Positions 1 to 8,921 are shown, numbered from the stretch's first letter. The stretch: DNA of 64,000 nucleotides from an uncultured Eubacteriales bacterium (GCA_900539455.1 UQCD01000001.1:323908-387907); one strand, 5' to 3'. Notes: generated by a model not told the origin, from the sequence alone. Numbers and translations are program-made.

Positions 1-783
1 TCTTTTTTTTAATAATCTAAAAATAATTTCTCCTAAGGCACTTATATGCAGTCCGGAAACACTAAGCAAATGAAAGATGCCTGCCATTTTATATTCTTCC
101 TTAAGCTTCTCACTAATATCCTGTCTATAGCCAAATAGCATAGCCTTAAGCACTCCGCCTTTATTACTGTCTGCTATTCTGTCTATCTGCTTACATAAAA
201 AACTCTGAAGCTTTTTTGTATAAACAAATATTTCATATGTTTCCCTATTAACAATCTGTACACTCTTAGCATTAATCTTTCCACCAACCTTTATACTGTG
301 TAAATAGTCCCTTTCATTGTAATTACCCGGATTTCTGGATACATTCATACTTCTTACTTCACCATATACCTTAATTTGATTTCCAACCTTAAGCTCTTCT
401 AAAATAGTATTTTCAACATTATAAACATATATATAAATATCATTGTTTTTTACAACTACAACAGTCCCATATTCGCTTTCTAAAAAATCTGTAACTCTCC
501 CACTAATTACTACCGTCTCCTTGCTTTTTTCAAACAATTTATATTTATTTTCAATGGAAATAGTTAAATATCTTCCTAGTAACAGCAATATAATTCCTAG
601 TAAAATAATCACATAGTTTCTTTTTATATTGAAGCTTTTAAGATATTTTGAAAAAATAATTAAAGATAATAGAAAAACTAATATTAATATAACCACCAAA
701 TTAATTATCTTTTTGTGATAAAGCACAATCCCCATTGCATAAAATATGGTTAAGAAAACCAAAGGTCTTTTTATTAAAATCAC
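1..783 (-). CDS. comEC: ComEC/Rec2 competence channel, N-terminal part (cut by window start)
   Basis: Open reading frame without a stop running off the left edge; about 261 residues are visible, so only the N-terminal third of a usual 700-800 residue ComEC is present. The frame starts at a GTG at 783 right after the stop of the GerMN lipoprotein gene. The N-terminus has three close hydrophobic segments (about residues 8-75), then a beta-rich OB-like region (about 85-185, the DUF4131 part), then the hallmark segment GIFHLLSVSGLH that opens the Competence membrane domain. ComEC forms the inner-membrane pore for single-stranded DNA uptake. The comEA-like gene is four genes upstream in the same orientation, which supports the call. 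The start codon is uncertain because the Shine-Dalgarno match is weak. Confidence 0.85.
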   Translation of the reverse strand, partial: MILIKRPLVFLTIFYAMGIVLYHKKIINLVVILILVFLLSLIIFSKYLKSFNIKRNYVIILLGIILLLLGRYLTISIENKYKLFEKSKETVVISGRVTDFLESEYGTVVVVKNNDIYIYVYNVENTILEELKVGNQIKVYGEVRSMNVSRNPGNYNERDYLHSIKVGGKINAKSVQIVNRETYEIFVYTKKLQSFLCKQIDRIADSNKGGVLKAMLFGYRQDISEKLKEEYKMAGIFHLLSVSGLHISALGEIIFRLLKKR

Positions 784-785
784 TC

Positions 786-1709
786 CTATTCACTTGTTTC
801 TACAATGTCTAAATTTCTTGAAAAAGCTTTATCTATAGATATTGTATCATTTATCTTATTGCCTATCTGTCCATCAACAATTATTTGAACCTTACTAATA
901 TATGTAAGTTCTGATAATGAATTGACAATAGAATAAATCAGTACATCATCCTTAACAGATACAAGAGAATTGCTCATCTTACTATCAAAATATACATAAC
1001 ATATGCCATTTCTGGTAAAGGCATCTATGACTGTAACTCTTTCAGACAATGTTCTATAATAGCCTTCCTCCTTGGGTCCTTGAATCAATGCATCTACAAT
1101 GCTCTTTTCTAGTGTCGAATTATTATTATATTCAATGGTAACCTTTTCAGTTTTTAATTTGTCACCAGTTTCATTGGCAAAATATAACAAAACCTCTGTA
1201 GAATTATTCATTCCTCCATTGGTAGATATATCTACAAAATCTGAAGCCTTCATAAGAGATACTGTATTATTTCTAAAAAGCAGGGGCTGTTCATTTATGC
1301 TCATACCCAGAAAATCAATACCCTCAATTTGTGTTATGGTTTTTACAAGGGCTGCCCTGCATAGTAATTCTTCAACATCCCTTTGAGAGGTATATTCACT
1401 GGAAAAATTCAAATATACTATATTATCAGTAATTGAATAATCCTGTATTTTAACTCTGGAATTAATTACTGACTGGTTATCCTTATTGTCAGGATTCATC
1501 ATACAATAAATAAGCCTGCTAATCAGCTTGTTTTTGTCGGTTTCATTAATTATATGTTTTTCACTAACCAGCTTATACTCATCTTTCTTCATATAATATA
1601 TGTCATAACCTTCTGTATCCTCAGATGATGTTGTCTGTCTGCTACAGGCTGCCATTAAAAATACAAATATAAATACAAGACTTAAGATAATTTTTTTAGA
1701 TTTAAGCAT
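786..1709 (-). CDS. GerMN-domain lipoprotein
   Basis: A 307-residue secreted lipoprotein: signal peptide with lipobox LMAAC (Cys at about residue 22), then two tandem repeats of about 125 residues that each resemble the GerMN (sporulation/germination) domain, with the typical segments VYLNFSSEY and CYVYFDSKM followed by IVNSLSELTYISKVQIIVDGQ-like ends. It follows the histidine kinase by 12 bases and directly precedes comEC. Proteins with this fold sit outside the membrane; in Actinobacteria the GerMN lipoprotein LpqB is encoded after the MtrA-MtrB two-component pair and modulates the kinase. The same order (regulator, kinase, GerMN lipoprotein) here suggests a comparable sensor accessory role, which is inference. 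Confidence 0.8.
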   Translation of the reverse strand: MLKSKKIILSLVFIFVFLMAACSRQTTSSEDTEGYDIYYMKKDEYKLVSEKHIINETDKNKLISRLIYCMMNPDNKDNQSVINSRVKIQDYSITDNIVYLNFSSEYTSQRDVEELLCRAALVKTITQIEGIDFLGMSINEQPLLFRNNTVSLMKASDFVDISTNGGMNNSTEVLLYFANETGDKLKTEKVTIEYNNNSTLEKSIVDALIQGPKEEGYYRTLSERVTVIDAFTRNGICYVYFDSKMSNSLVSVKDDVLIYSIVNSLSELTYISKVQIIVDGQIGNKINDTISIDKAFSRNLDIVETSE

Positions 1710-1721
1710 TTTTTGTCCTTT

Positions 1722-3206
1722 CTAACTGTTCTTTGTATATGCTAATGGAATTCTTATTGTAAATGTTGTTCCTTCATCCTCAACACTATACAGCTTGATT
1801 TCACCATTATGCAGATGAACAGCTCTATAAGTAATTGCCAAACCAAGTCCTGTTCCGCCAGTCTGCCTTGACCTAGCCTTGTCAACTCTATAAAATCTTT
1901 CAAATACCTTTGTCTGGTCCTCCTCAGGGATACCAATTCCTGAGTCTTGTATTTTAATATAAAAATATTTTAAATCAGCATTTAAGGAAACTCTTACCCA
2001 GCCGTCCATTACATTGTACTTAATGGCATTTTCTACAAGGTTTGATACAACCATTGTCATTTTAACCTCGTCTATTTCAGCCATTACAGGTCTAAAGCTT
2101 TCCAATACAAGTTCAATATTCTTTTTAGCAGCAAGTGGCTTTAAACGCTTTAAAACTCTTTCAACCATTTCGTTCACATCAACACTTGAAATATTCAAAT
2201 CACTTGACTTTTTATCTAACTTTACAAGCTCTAATAAATCTGTAATAATCTGATTTTCCCTGTCAATTTCCTCAGCTATATCACCTAAAAATTCCTGATA
2301 CATTTCTACAGGTATGCCCTCCTGACCTAAAAGACTGTCAGCTAACACCTTAATAGATGTAATAGGTGTTTTTAATTCGTGAGATACATTTGATACAAAT
2401 TCCTGTCTGGAATTATCAATGTCACGAATCCTTCTAAGCATATGATTAAAGGAATTGCCAATATTGCTAAGCTCTGTATATCCACTTACCGATAACTCCT
2501 CCTCCAGCTTACCTGTTTTTATCCTGTCAATTTCTCTTTCCATCTTTTTAAATGGTCTTACAAACAAAATGGTATATCCAAGGGCCACTCCAATAAGAAT
2601 AAGAAAACATACCAGCAAAAACTCCTCTAACACCAGCTTTATCTGTTCTGTTTTTTTCTCAATATCTGCTGTTGTAAAATTAAAATAAATTACACCCTTT
2701 GCACCATTGCTTCCATAGACAGGCATTGAGATTTCTATATTGTTAAGGGTACTGTCATAATTGTTAATTTCTTCCCCTGAAAAGCTTTTCAAAACATTTT
2801 CAGCAATACATGTCTTTTTTTCATCAATTACATATGTATCCTTTATAATTGTAAAATTGGAATCTATAATAATAATTCTTCCAGAATAAATACCTGTTAG
2901 CTGTTCCAGCTCTACAGAAACTGCATCTACACCAGAGCCTGCACCAGCTGTCTGCTGTCTGGTACCACTACTTTGACTGTTGTTTGAGTTATTAAGATAA
3001 TCTGTTGAAATAATAAGGTTTTTAATCATATATGCCATATTATATATCTTATCCTGTCGCTCCTTTATCTGTGTAGCCTCATAGTATCCAGAAATATATA
3101 AAGTAACTGCTGATATTGGCAAAATCCCAACACATATAATTACAATAAATAAATTAAACTTTATCGACTTAATTGATTTTATTAGTTTATTTAATATATT
3201 TTTCAT
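1722..3206 (-). CDS. Membrane sensor histidine kinase (HAMP, HisKA, HATPase_c)
   Basis: 494 residues. One membrane segment at about 17-38, an extracellular sensor of about 155 residues, a second membrane segment at about 195-215, a HAMP linker, the phospho-acceptor H-box SNVSHELKTPITS near residue 280, the N-box LVENAIKYN, the G1 box DSGIGIP and the G2 box GTGLGLAIT. All catalytic motifs are intact, of the PhoR/ResE/WalK class. The gene starts 4 bases after the response regulator stop, so the two are cotranscribed and form a pair. The sensor carries a Ser/Gly/Gln-rich insert (about residues 75-92). The signal is unknown; placement between comEA and comEC does not by itself prove competence control. 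Confidence 0.93.
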   Translation of the reverse strand: MKNILNKLIKSIKSIKFNLFIVIICVGILPISAVTLYISGYYEATQIKERQDKIYNMAYMIKNLIISTDYLNNSNNSQSSGTRQQTAGAGSGVDAVSVELEQLTGIYSGRIIIIDSNFTIIKDTYVIDEKKTCIAENVLKSFSGEEINNYDSTLNNIEISMPVYGSNGAKGVIYFNFTTADIEKKTEQIKLVLEEFLLVCFLILIGVALGYTILFVRPFKKMEREIDRIKTGKLEEELSVSGYTELSNIGNSFNHMLRRIRDIDNSRQEFVSNVSHELKTPITSIKVLADSLLGQEGIPVEMYQEFLGDIAEEIDRENQIITDLLELVKLDKKSSDLNISSVDVNEMVERVLKRLKPLAAKKNIELVLESFRPVMAEIDEVKMTMVVSNLVENAIKYNVMDGWVRVSLNADLKYFYIKIQDSGIGIPEEDQTKVFERFYRVDKARSRQTGGTGLGLAITYRAVHLHNGEIKLYSVEDEGTTFTIRIPLAYTKNS

Positions 3207-3210
3207 TTAT

Positions 3211-3900
3211 TTAACCACGGAAAAAATATCCGACTCCCCATTTTGTATATACATATTTTGGTTCACCTGGATTTACTTCTATCTTCTCTCTAAGTCTTCT
3301 AACATGAACATCTACGGTTCTGGCATCTCCTGGGTAATCATAGCCCCATACTGTATTGAGTAAGGATTCTCTGCTATATACCTTGTTTGGATTCATAACT
3401 AATAGCTCTAAAAGATCAAATTCCTTAGCTGTCAGATTAATCTCAGTATCATTAATAAATAGCCGTCTACTGTCTATATCAAGCTTTAATTCGCCTTTTT
3501 CAATAACCTGTGGCTTTTCTTCCTTTTTGTTATTCTTTGAATTTCTTCTAATAATAGCTTTAATTCTGGCTTTAACCTCAAGTATGTTAAATGGCTTTGT
3601 AATATAATCGTCTGCGCCATATTCCAAACCTAGAATTTTGTCCATATCATCGCCTTTTGCTGTAAGCATAATAATAGGAACATCTGAAAATTCCCTGATT
3701 TGCTGGCAAACTTCATATCCATTCAGCTTTGGCAGCATTAAATCCAGTAAAACTATATCATAATTTTTGTTACGGACACATTCTACTGCCTCCTCGCCAT
3801 CATAAGCACAATCAACCTCCATCTGATCCTGCTCTAACGAAAACTTTATACCTTTAACGATTAACTTCTCATCATCTACAACTAAAACCTTCTGACTCAT
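3211..3900 (-). CDS. OmpR/PhoB-family response regulator
   Basis: 229 residues from the ATG at 3900, chosen because GAGG lies 8 bases upstream; a longer frame starting at 3927 exists but lacks a site and would overlap comEA. Receiver domain (about 3-118) has the acidic pair in VVDDE, phospho-acceptor Asp in DIVLLDLMLP, the conserved Thr (MLTAKG) and Lys (YITKPF). The C-terminal winged helix (about 132-229) ends in the usual DVHVRRLREKIE recognition helix and YVYTKWGVGYFF wing. Partner of the kinase directly downstream. Probable transcription factor with phosphorylation-dependent dimerisation; targets unknown. Confidence 0.95.
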   Translation of the reverse strand: MSQKVLVVDDEKLIVKGIKFSLEQDQMEVDCAYDGEEAVECVRNKNYDIVLLDLMLPKLNGYEVCQQIREFSDVPIIMLTAKGDDMDKILGLEYGADDYITKPFNILEVKARIKAIIRRNSKNNKKEEKPQVIEKGELKLDIDSRRLFINDTEINLTAKEFDLLELLVMNPNKVYSRESLLNTVWGYDYPGDARTVDVHVRRLREKIEVNPGEPKYVYTKWGVGYFFRG

Positions 3901-3923
3901 GACTACCTCTTTCATTTTACCTA

Positions 3924-4523
3924 TCATTCAACACATATTAAAGCTTTTATCTTTTCATATGCTGCTTCCTTAATTCCTGTTACCTTCATAATGTCCTCAC
4001 AGGAATTAAAACAGCCATTTTTATCTCTATATGCAATTATACCTTCTGCTTTAGAGCTGCCTATCCCCGGCAAGGTGGTAAGCTGCTCCTTGGTTGCTGT
4101 ATTAATATTTATTAAGCTGGCATTTTCCTCAACAGACTCTGGCTTTATATTATCCTGTACTGAATATATATGTATATGCTCTCCATCCTTTAGAGCTCTG
4201 GCAAGATTTATAAGACTTGTATCTGCCTCTTTTAAAAAGCCTCCTGCAGCCTCAATGGCATCCACAACCCTGCTGTTTCCTGCCACCTTGTATACTCCTG
4301 GCACTTTCACACAGCCCGACACATAAACATATGCCTCCTCTACTGTTGTAGAAGCTTCATACTCATCAGCAGTGCAGTCCTGCATATTTTCTAAGGTACC
4401 AGTTTCTATCATAGTGTCTTCAGTAGTACGATTTTTCTCTAAAAACGCAAACAAATACACAAATCCAGCCACAACCACCAGTGCAATTATAATAGCATAT
4501 TTAGTTTTATTATTTTTAAGCAT
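3924..4523 (-). CDS. comEA: ComEA-like DNA receptor (SLBB + helix-hairpin-helix)
   Basis: 199 residues: N-terminal membrane anchor (about 8-28), a linker, an SLBB/Soluble-ligand-binding beta-grasp region (VYVSGCVKVPGVYKV, about 67-125), and a C-terminal (HhH)2 domain with ININTATKEQLTTLPGIG and the second hairpin VTGIKEAAYEKI. This is the normal architecture of ComEA, which binds incoming double-stranded DNA on the outer face of the membrane and hands it to ComEC. It is the first gene of the leftward operon that ends in comEC. A TTGTAA / TAAAAT promoter lies about 45 bases upstream. Confidence 0.92.
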   Translation of the reverse strand: MLKNNKTKYAIIIALVVVAGFVYLFAFLEKNRTTEDTMIETGTLENMQDCTADEYEASTTVEEAYVYVSGCVKVPGVYKVAGNSRVVDAIEAAGGFLKEADTSLINLARALKDGEHIHIYSVQDNIKPESVEENASLININTATKEQLTTLPGIGSSKAEGIIAYRDKNGCFNSCEDIMKVTGIKEAAYEKIKALICVE

Positions 4524-4565
4524 TTTACCTCCATATAGAAGTTTCTCACAAATGCCTCTTATTTA

Positions 4566-4594
4566 ATTTTACATAACTTTACATCAATTTACAA
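4566..4594 (-). promoter_or_regulatory. Predicted promoter of comEA operon
   Basis: Minus strand: -35 TTGTAA (4589-4594), 17-base spacer, -10 TAAAAT (4566-4571). It is followed by an untranslated leader of about 40 bases with a GGAGG site 5 bases before the comEA ATG. Match to sigma-A consensus is moderate. Confidence 0.5.
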
Positions 4595-4632
4595 CCTTAA
4601 AATGAAGATTATTTCTACATATTTTTCCCTCT

Positions 4633-5064
4633 TTATTCCTTCCATCTGAATATTATAAAACCAATTATGGCAATGGCCACACCGATAGCCTTTTTCCACA
4701 TAAAGGGCTGCTTTTCTACTCCAAACATTCCAAAAAGCTCTATAATATATGCTACTACAATCTGTGCAATAATTATTACTAAGGCTGACTTTGCCGGTCC
4801 TAAGTTTCCAACGCTTTTTATAACCGTATATGTGATAGCTGCACCTATTACTCCTCCTAACAGCATATATTTACTATCCACCTGAAATAATTTTCCAAAA
4901 TTATCCCTGCCGGTAACAAACCAGGCTATAATACATACCAAAAATGCTGTTAATTGTACAAAACTGTTGGTTACCCACATTCCTGCAGTTTTTGTTACCT
5001 CCGTGTTAAATACACCCTGTATACTCATTAACGCACCTGAAATAAGAGCAATAATATATCCCAT
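4633..5064 (-). CDS. YdcZ/DUF606-family DMT-type membrane protein
   Basis: 143 residues with five hydrophobic helices (about 2-22, 33-53, 66-88, 91-113, 122-140) and the family features MSIQGVFNTEV near the N-terminus and GGVIGAAITYTVIKSVGNLGPAKSALVII in the middle. DUF606/YdcZ proteins are half-length members of the drug/metabolite transporter superfamily, usually found as pairs; only one copy is present here. Substrate unknown. The ribosome binding site GGGAGG is the 3' arm of a 13-bp hairpin that also looks like a terminator for the gene upstream, so expression may depend on readthrough or on hairpin opening. Confidence 0.8.
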   Translation of the reverse strand: MGYIIALISGALMSIQGVFNTEVTKTAGMWVTNSFVQLTAFLVCIIAWFVTGRDNFGKLFQVDSKYMLLGGVIGAAITYTVIKSVGNLGPAKSALVIIIAQIVVAYIIELFGMFGVEKQPFMWKKAIGVAIAIIGFIIFRWKE

Positions 5065-5067
5065 AAA

Positions 5068-5116
5068 AAAACCTCCCTAACAAGATATTCCTATTATTTC
5101 CTTTTAGGGAGGTTTT
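5068..5116 (-). terminator. Hairpin: terminator overlapping ydcZ ribosome binding site
   Basis: Perfect 13-bp inverted repeat (AAAACCTCCCTAA at 5068-5080 against TTAGGGAGGTTTT at 5104-5116). Read on the minus strand the 3' arm runs into a T-tract, as in an intrinsic terminator for the solute-binding protein gene, and the same arm contains the GGGAGG site of the YdcZ gene, whose ATG follows immediately. Confidence 0.8.
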
Positions 5117-5123
5117 ATTCGTA

Positions 5124-6392
5124 TTATTTAATTCTCTCTGAATACTTTTTTTGTAATTCGTTTAAAGCTGTTTCTATATCTTTACCATTCCAGATTGATT
5201 TTAATGATTCCTCCATAACAATACAAAAATCCTCCGTTTCCAAAAGATTTGGCATTGTAAGTGACTGGTCATATATATTAAGGCACTCATTTATATTTTC
5301 ATTTTCATATTTTATGTCTTTTCTGCAAGAAACCAAATCAACTATGTCGTACATATTTTCACTATAATCATAGGATATATATTTTGCTAAATCTCTCGCC
5401 AATAAAATATTTTTTGAATGAGGATTTACGGCTAAAAGATCTGTATAGGATAAGCTGTTGCTCTTTATAGACGCAGTTAAATCAGGTAATTTCTGCAGCT
5501 TATATTCTACCTCTGTTTTGTCCTTTAAAACATCTGTGCCAACAATACTGAACACTATTTTTCCCTCTAAAAAATCCTTTTTAATTTTATTATAATCATC
5601 CTCCCCGGAAAGCGAAAAATAATCCTTTAACAAAAGATATTTTGATATAGCCTCTTTTGTATCAGCATTATTAATATTTATTTTTTTGTTTCCTTTTTCA
5701 TAGAAGGATATGTTAGCTCCTGCAAAACCATAATTAAACAGCAGGCTATTTACATCCCATGCTAATATTCCGTTTATATTGTTAATCTCAACTGCTGTGG
5801 TGCTTTCCCCGTTGCTTATATCATCAGATATGTCATTAAAATTATCTGCATAGCTTTTTATGTCCTCAAAGGTATTAATCTCCTCGGTAACATATTTCTT
5901 GTTTGAGGCAAGCATTGCAACATCAAAACCTAATGGATAGCCATATATTTTGTCATTATATGAAGAAGATGTTATAGCAGCCTTTCCATAAACACTGTCA
6001 TTAAAAACCTCATATCTATTCTCGTCTAACAGTCCTAACAGATATGCCTTTTCTAAGTATTCACTGCCTAGCACAAACAAATCCGGTCCTTCATTTTCCA
6101 AGGTCTTTTTATTAATATAATCAAAAAATCCTGGATTGCTAATAAATTTAAGCTCATAAGAAAAATCACTATTTTTTTCTTTTTTATAGCTTTCTATTGC
6201 ACTTTTTATATATTCCTCATATTCTGAATAAGAATACCAGATTGTAACCTTGTCCTCTTTTGTGGCTGCTATTTCCCCCTCTGCCTTTGTAGCATTTTCT
6301 TTGTTTGAAGCTTTATCCTCCTTTGCAGCTATGGCAATTAATAAAAATCCAACTACGCACATTATTACAGCACTAATTATTTTGTTTTTCAC
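5124..6392 (-). CDS. Extracellular solute-binding protein, family 1-like (orphan)
   Basis: 422 residues with an N-terminal hydrophobic segment (about 4-22) and a charged linker, then a periplasmic-binding-protein type II fold: VTIWYSYSEYE near the start of the mature part, DLFVLGSEYLEKAYLLGLL (the usual DLF/W...YLE segment) and YGYPLGFDVAMLASNKKY (hinge region). No lipobox Cys follows the signal, so it is probably held by an uncleaved N-terminal helix. Such proteins bind sugars or oligosaccharides for ABC importers, but no permease or ATPase gene is adjacent, so its transporter or signalling partner must lie elsewhere. Substrate cannot be read from the sequence. Confidence 0.75.
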   Translation of the reverse strand: MKNKIISAVIMCVVGFLLIAIAAKEDKASNKENATKAEGEIAATKEDKVTIWYSYSEYEEYIKSAIESYKKEKNSDFSYELKFISNPGFFDYINKKTLENEGPDLFVLGSEYLEKAYLLGLLDENRYEVFNDSVYGKAAITSSSYNDKIYGYPLGFDVAMLASNKKYVTEEINTFEDIKSYADNFNDISDDISNGESTTAVEINNINGILAWDVNSLLFNYGFAGANISFYEKGNKKININNADTKEAISKYLLLKDYFSLSGEDDYNKIKKDFLEGKIVFSIVGTDVLKDKTEVEYKLQKLPDLTASIKSNSLSYTDLLAVNPHSKNILLARDLAKYISYDYSENMYDIVDLVSCRKDIKYENENINECLNIYDQSLTMPNLLETEDFCIVMEESLKSIWNGKDIETALNELQKKYSERIK

Positions 6393-6421
6393 TGATTTAT
6401 CTCCTTAAAAATATTATGCCC

Positions 6422-6460
6422 CGCACATAATCATTGATATTATGAACGAGGCATCAATGT
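6422..6460 (-). terminator. Imperfect hairpin after argD
   Basis: Minus-strand stem made of GCCTCG..CATAAT and ATTATG..CGGGGC with a two-base internal mismatch and a 7-base loop, followed by ATAATATTTTT. It sits between the argD stop and the next gene, as a weak terminator would. Confidence 0.45.
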
Positions 6461-6469
6461 ATATAAAGG

Positions 6470-7651
6470 TTATAATGATTTATCCAAAATGTCAATCATC
6501 TTATCAACATCTTCTTTTTTAATAATAAGTGGAGGCACCATTCTAAGTACATTGCTTCCTGCTGATATTACAAATAATCCATTAGATATACATTTTTTTA
6601 CAACCTCCCCTACAGGTGTAGTAAGTACTAAGCCCTGCATAAGTCCTTTACCACGGCGTGCAACAACATTTTCGTGCTTACTTACCAGCTCATCTAGTTT
6701 TTCCTCAAGATATTTTGACACTTCATTTACATTATCTAATATTTTGTATTCCTCAAATAAATCAAAGACTACATTTATAGCTGCTGTTGCTAAAGGATTT
6801 CCACCATAGGTAGTACCGTGGTCACCCGGCACCATAGCCTTTGCGACCTCCTCCTTTGCAATAAATGCACCAACTGGAACACCACAGCCTAATGCCTTTG
6901 CTGAAGTTACAATATCTGGCTTTACTCCATAATGCTCATATGCGAACATCTTTCCTGTTCTGCCCATTCCGCATTGAATTTCGTCACAAATCATAACTAT
7001 ATCTTTTTCATCACAAAGCCTTCTGACTTCCTTCATAAACTCCTCAGTAGCAGGATAAATACCACCCTCGCCCTGAACCGGTTCAAAAATAATGGCACAG
7101 GTCTTTTCATTTACTAAGGCTTTAACACTTTCAATATCGTTAAATTTTGCAAACTTAATTCCACCAATAAGTGGCTTAAATGGCTCTTGATAATGCTCAT
7201 TACCTGTAACTGATAATGCTCCTAAGCTTCTGCCATGGAAGGAGTGTTCCATAGCAATAATTTCATGGTCTGTTTTGTTGTCCTTTAAATACGCATATTT
7301 TCTAGCAAGCTTAATTGCTCCTTCAATAGCCTCTGTACCACTATTTGTAAAGAACACTCTGTCAAGTCCGGTTGCTTTTACTATTTTCTTTGCTGCTTCA
7401 ATAGCCGGAACATTGTAAAATAAGTTCGAAGTATGTATTAGCTTGTCTATTTGTGCCTTTAAAGCATCATTATATTTTTTGTCATTATAGCCAAGTGCAA
7501 AAACAGCAATACCTGCGGCAAAATCTAAATATTCTTTTCCGTCTATATCGTATAAGTTGACACCGACGCCTTTGTCTAATACTACCTTAAATCTATTATA
7601 TGTATGCAGTAATACTTTTTCTGCCTCTTCTATATATTCTGCTGAATTCAT
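6470..7651 (-). CDS. argD: Acetylornithine aminotransferase
   Basis: 393 residues from the ATG at 7651, which has AAGGAG 10 bases upstream; the longer frame to 7696 has no site. Class III PLP aminotransferase: the PLP-phosphate segment FTNSGTEAIEGAIKLARKY, the Asp of ICDEIQCGMGRTG, and the Schiff-base lysine in TSAKALGCGVPVGAF. It converts N-acetylglutamate semialdehyde to N-acetylornithine in arginine synthesis (and may act on succinyl-diaminopimelate). It follows argB by 123 bases in the same direction, so the two form an arginine operon divergent from argG. Confidence 0.93.
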   Translation of the reverse strand: MNSAEYIEEAEKVLLHTYNRFKVVLDKGVGVNLYDIDGKEYLDFAAGIAVFALGYNDKKYNDALKAQIDKLIHTSNLFYNVPAIEAAKKIVKATGLDRVFFTNSGTEAIEGAIKLARKYAYLKDNKTDHEIIAMEHSFHGRSLGALSVTGNEHYQEPFKPLIGGIKFAKFNDIESVKALVNEKTCAIIFEPVQGEGGIYPATEEFMKEVRRLCDEKDIVMICDEIQCGMGRTGKMFAYEHYGVKPDIVTSAKALGCGVPVGAFIAKEEVAKAMVPGDHGTTYGGNPLATAAINVVFDLFEEYKILDNVNEVSKYLEEKLDELVSKHENVVARRGKGLMQGLVLTTPVGEVVKKCISNGLFVISAGSNVLRMVPPLIIKKEDVDKMIDILDKSL

Positions 7652-7774
7652 ATTAGCTAATCTCCTTTTTTTATTCGATTTTAGTTTTATAATCAATTTT
7701 TATTTTATAGTTTTACTTTATAGTTTTGTATCCAATTTTAATTTTATATTTTCTATGTGTTTTTATATTTGTTT

Positions 7775-8683
7775 CTACTTAGTTTTTTCACTATAAAATC
7801 TTTCAGCCTTATTATTAATAATAGCTGTACCAATACCTTTATTAGTAAATATTTCAAGTAATAAGCAATGTAATATTCTTCCGTCAAGGATATGTACTCT
7901 TGATACACCATTTTCAATAGCATCTATACAGTTTGTAAGTTTTGGAAGCATTCCTCCACCAATGTTGCCATTTTCCATCAGTTTTCTGGCATCATCGATT
8001 GTAAGCTCTGATATAAGTGTATCTGGATCTTCAGGGTCCTCATATACTCCTTCAATATCAGTAAGAAAAGCAAGCTTTTCAGCATTTACCTCTCTTGCAA
8101 TGGCACAGGCTGCATCATCAGCATTTATGTTGTAAGCGTGATAATTTTCGTCCATACCGATTGGGCTTACTATTGGTAAGTAATCCTTTTCTATTAAATC
8201 ATATAAAATTTTTGCGTCTACATTTGTAACCTCACCAACATAGCCTATGTCCTCGCCCTTTGAAAGCTTCTTCTTACAGGTAAGCATTTTTCCGTCTTTG
8301 CCACTAATGCTTATAGCCTTTACTCCAAGCTCCTCTACTAATGAAACTAACTGCTTTCCAACCTTGCCTAAAACCATTTCAGCTATTTCCATAGTAGCTT
8401 CATCAGTAACTCTAAGTCCATTAACAAATTTTGGTTCTTTGCCTGACATCTGTACCCATTTGCTTATTTCTTTGCCTCCACCATGTACGATAATAGGTTT
8501 AAAGCCTACTAATTTAAGTAATGTTACATCTTTAATAACATTTCTTTTTAATTCTTCATCTACCATTGCACTTCCACCATATTTAACTACTATAATCCTT
8601 CTATTAAATTTCTGTATATAAGGTAATGCTTCAATTAATACCTCTGCTTTATTCTGATAACTTTCCATTTCTCGTTCTAACAT
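7775..8683 (-). CDS. argB: Acetylglutamate kinase
   Basis: 302 residues, close to the family's usual 290-300. Amino acid kinase fold with VVKYGGSAM at the phosphate-binding N-terminus, IVHGGGKEIS for the substrate loop, and the nucleotide-binding segment FLTDIEGVYEDPEDPD. The N-terminal helix before residue 30 is of the type found in arginine-inhibited hexameric enzymes, so feedback inhibition by arginine is likely but not shown. AAAGGAG precedes the ATG. First gene of the argBD operon. Confidence 0.95.
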   Translation of the reverse strand: MLEREMESYQNKAEVLIEALPYIQKFNRRIIVVKYGGSAMVDEELKRNVIKDVTLLKLVGFKPIIVHGGGKEISKWVQMSGKEPKFVNGLRVTDEATMEIAEMVLGKVGKQLVSLVEELGVKAISISGKDGKMLTCKKKLSKGEDIGYVGEVTNVDAKILYDLIEKDYLPIVSPIGMDENYHAYNINADDAACAIAREVNAEKLAFLTDIEGVYEDPEDPDTLISELTIDDARKLMENGNIGGGMLPKLTNCIDAIENGVSRVHILDGRILHCLLLEIFTNKGIGTAIINNKAERFYSEKTK

Positions 8684-8780
8684 AACTAATCTCCTTTAAT
8701 ACATTTGATTGCCTGCCCGATAAATATACAACCATTTATTAATATATTCAACTACTTTTTTTAATTTTTACAATATTCAT

Positions 8781-8809
8781 ATTATACATTTTCTATGCAA
8801 TATCAAGAA
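8781..8809 (-). promoter_or_regulatory. Predicted argBD promoter
   Basis: Minus strand: -35 TTCTTG (8804-8809), 17-base spacer, -10 TATAAT (8781-8786). About 90 bases of leader precede argB. Confidence 0.5.
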
Positions 8810-8821
8810 TAATTTATATAT

Positions 8822-8839
8822 ATGCGTTTTATTCATTAT
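8822..8839 (-). promoter_or_regulatory. Possible ARG box (ArgR/AhrC operator) between argB and argG
   Basis: Minus-strand AATGAATAAAACGCAT resembles the Gram-positive ARG box CATGAATAAAAATKCAAK over its core. It lies between the divergent argB and argG promoters, just upstream of the argB -35. A second TGAATATT half-site is near the argB start of transcription. Assignment is by similarity to the published consensus only. Confidence 0.35.
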
Positions 8840-8892
8840 TCGTTTTAAATTAGTTTTTTATGTCATAAATATGCAGATTTTTTAAAAAGTGC

Positions 8893-8921
8893 TTGCACAA
8901 TCATTTTACATAATGTATATT
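8893..8921 (+). promoter_or_regulatory. Predicted argG promoter
   Basis: -35 TTGCAC (8893-8898), 17-base spacer, -10 TATATT (8916-8921). Leader of about 27 bases with AAAGGAGG before the argG ATG. Confidence 0.65.

Noticed and set aside
3924..3927. Response regulator start overlapping comEA
   Set aside because: The ATG at 3900 has GAGG and matches the receiver domain start; the upstream start adds nine residues not seen in the family.
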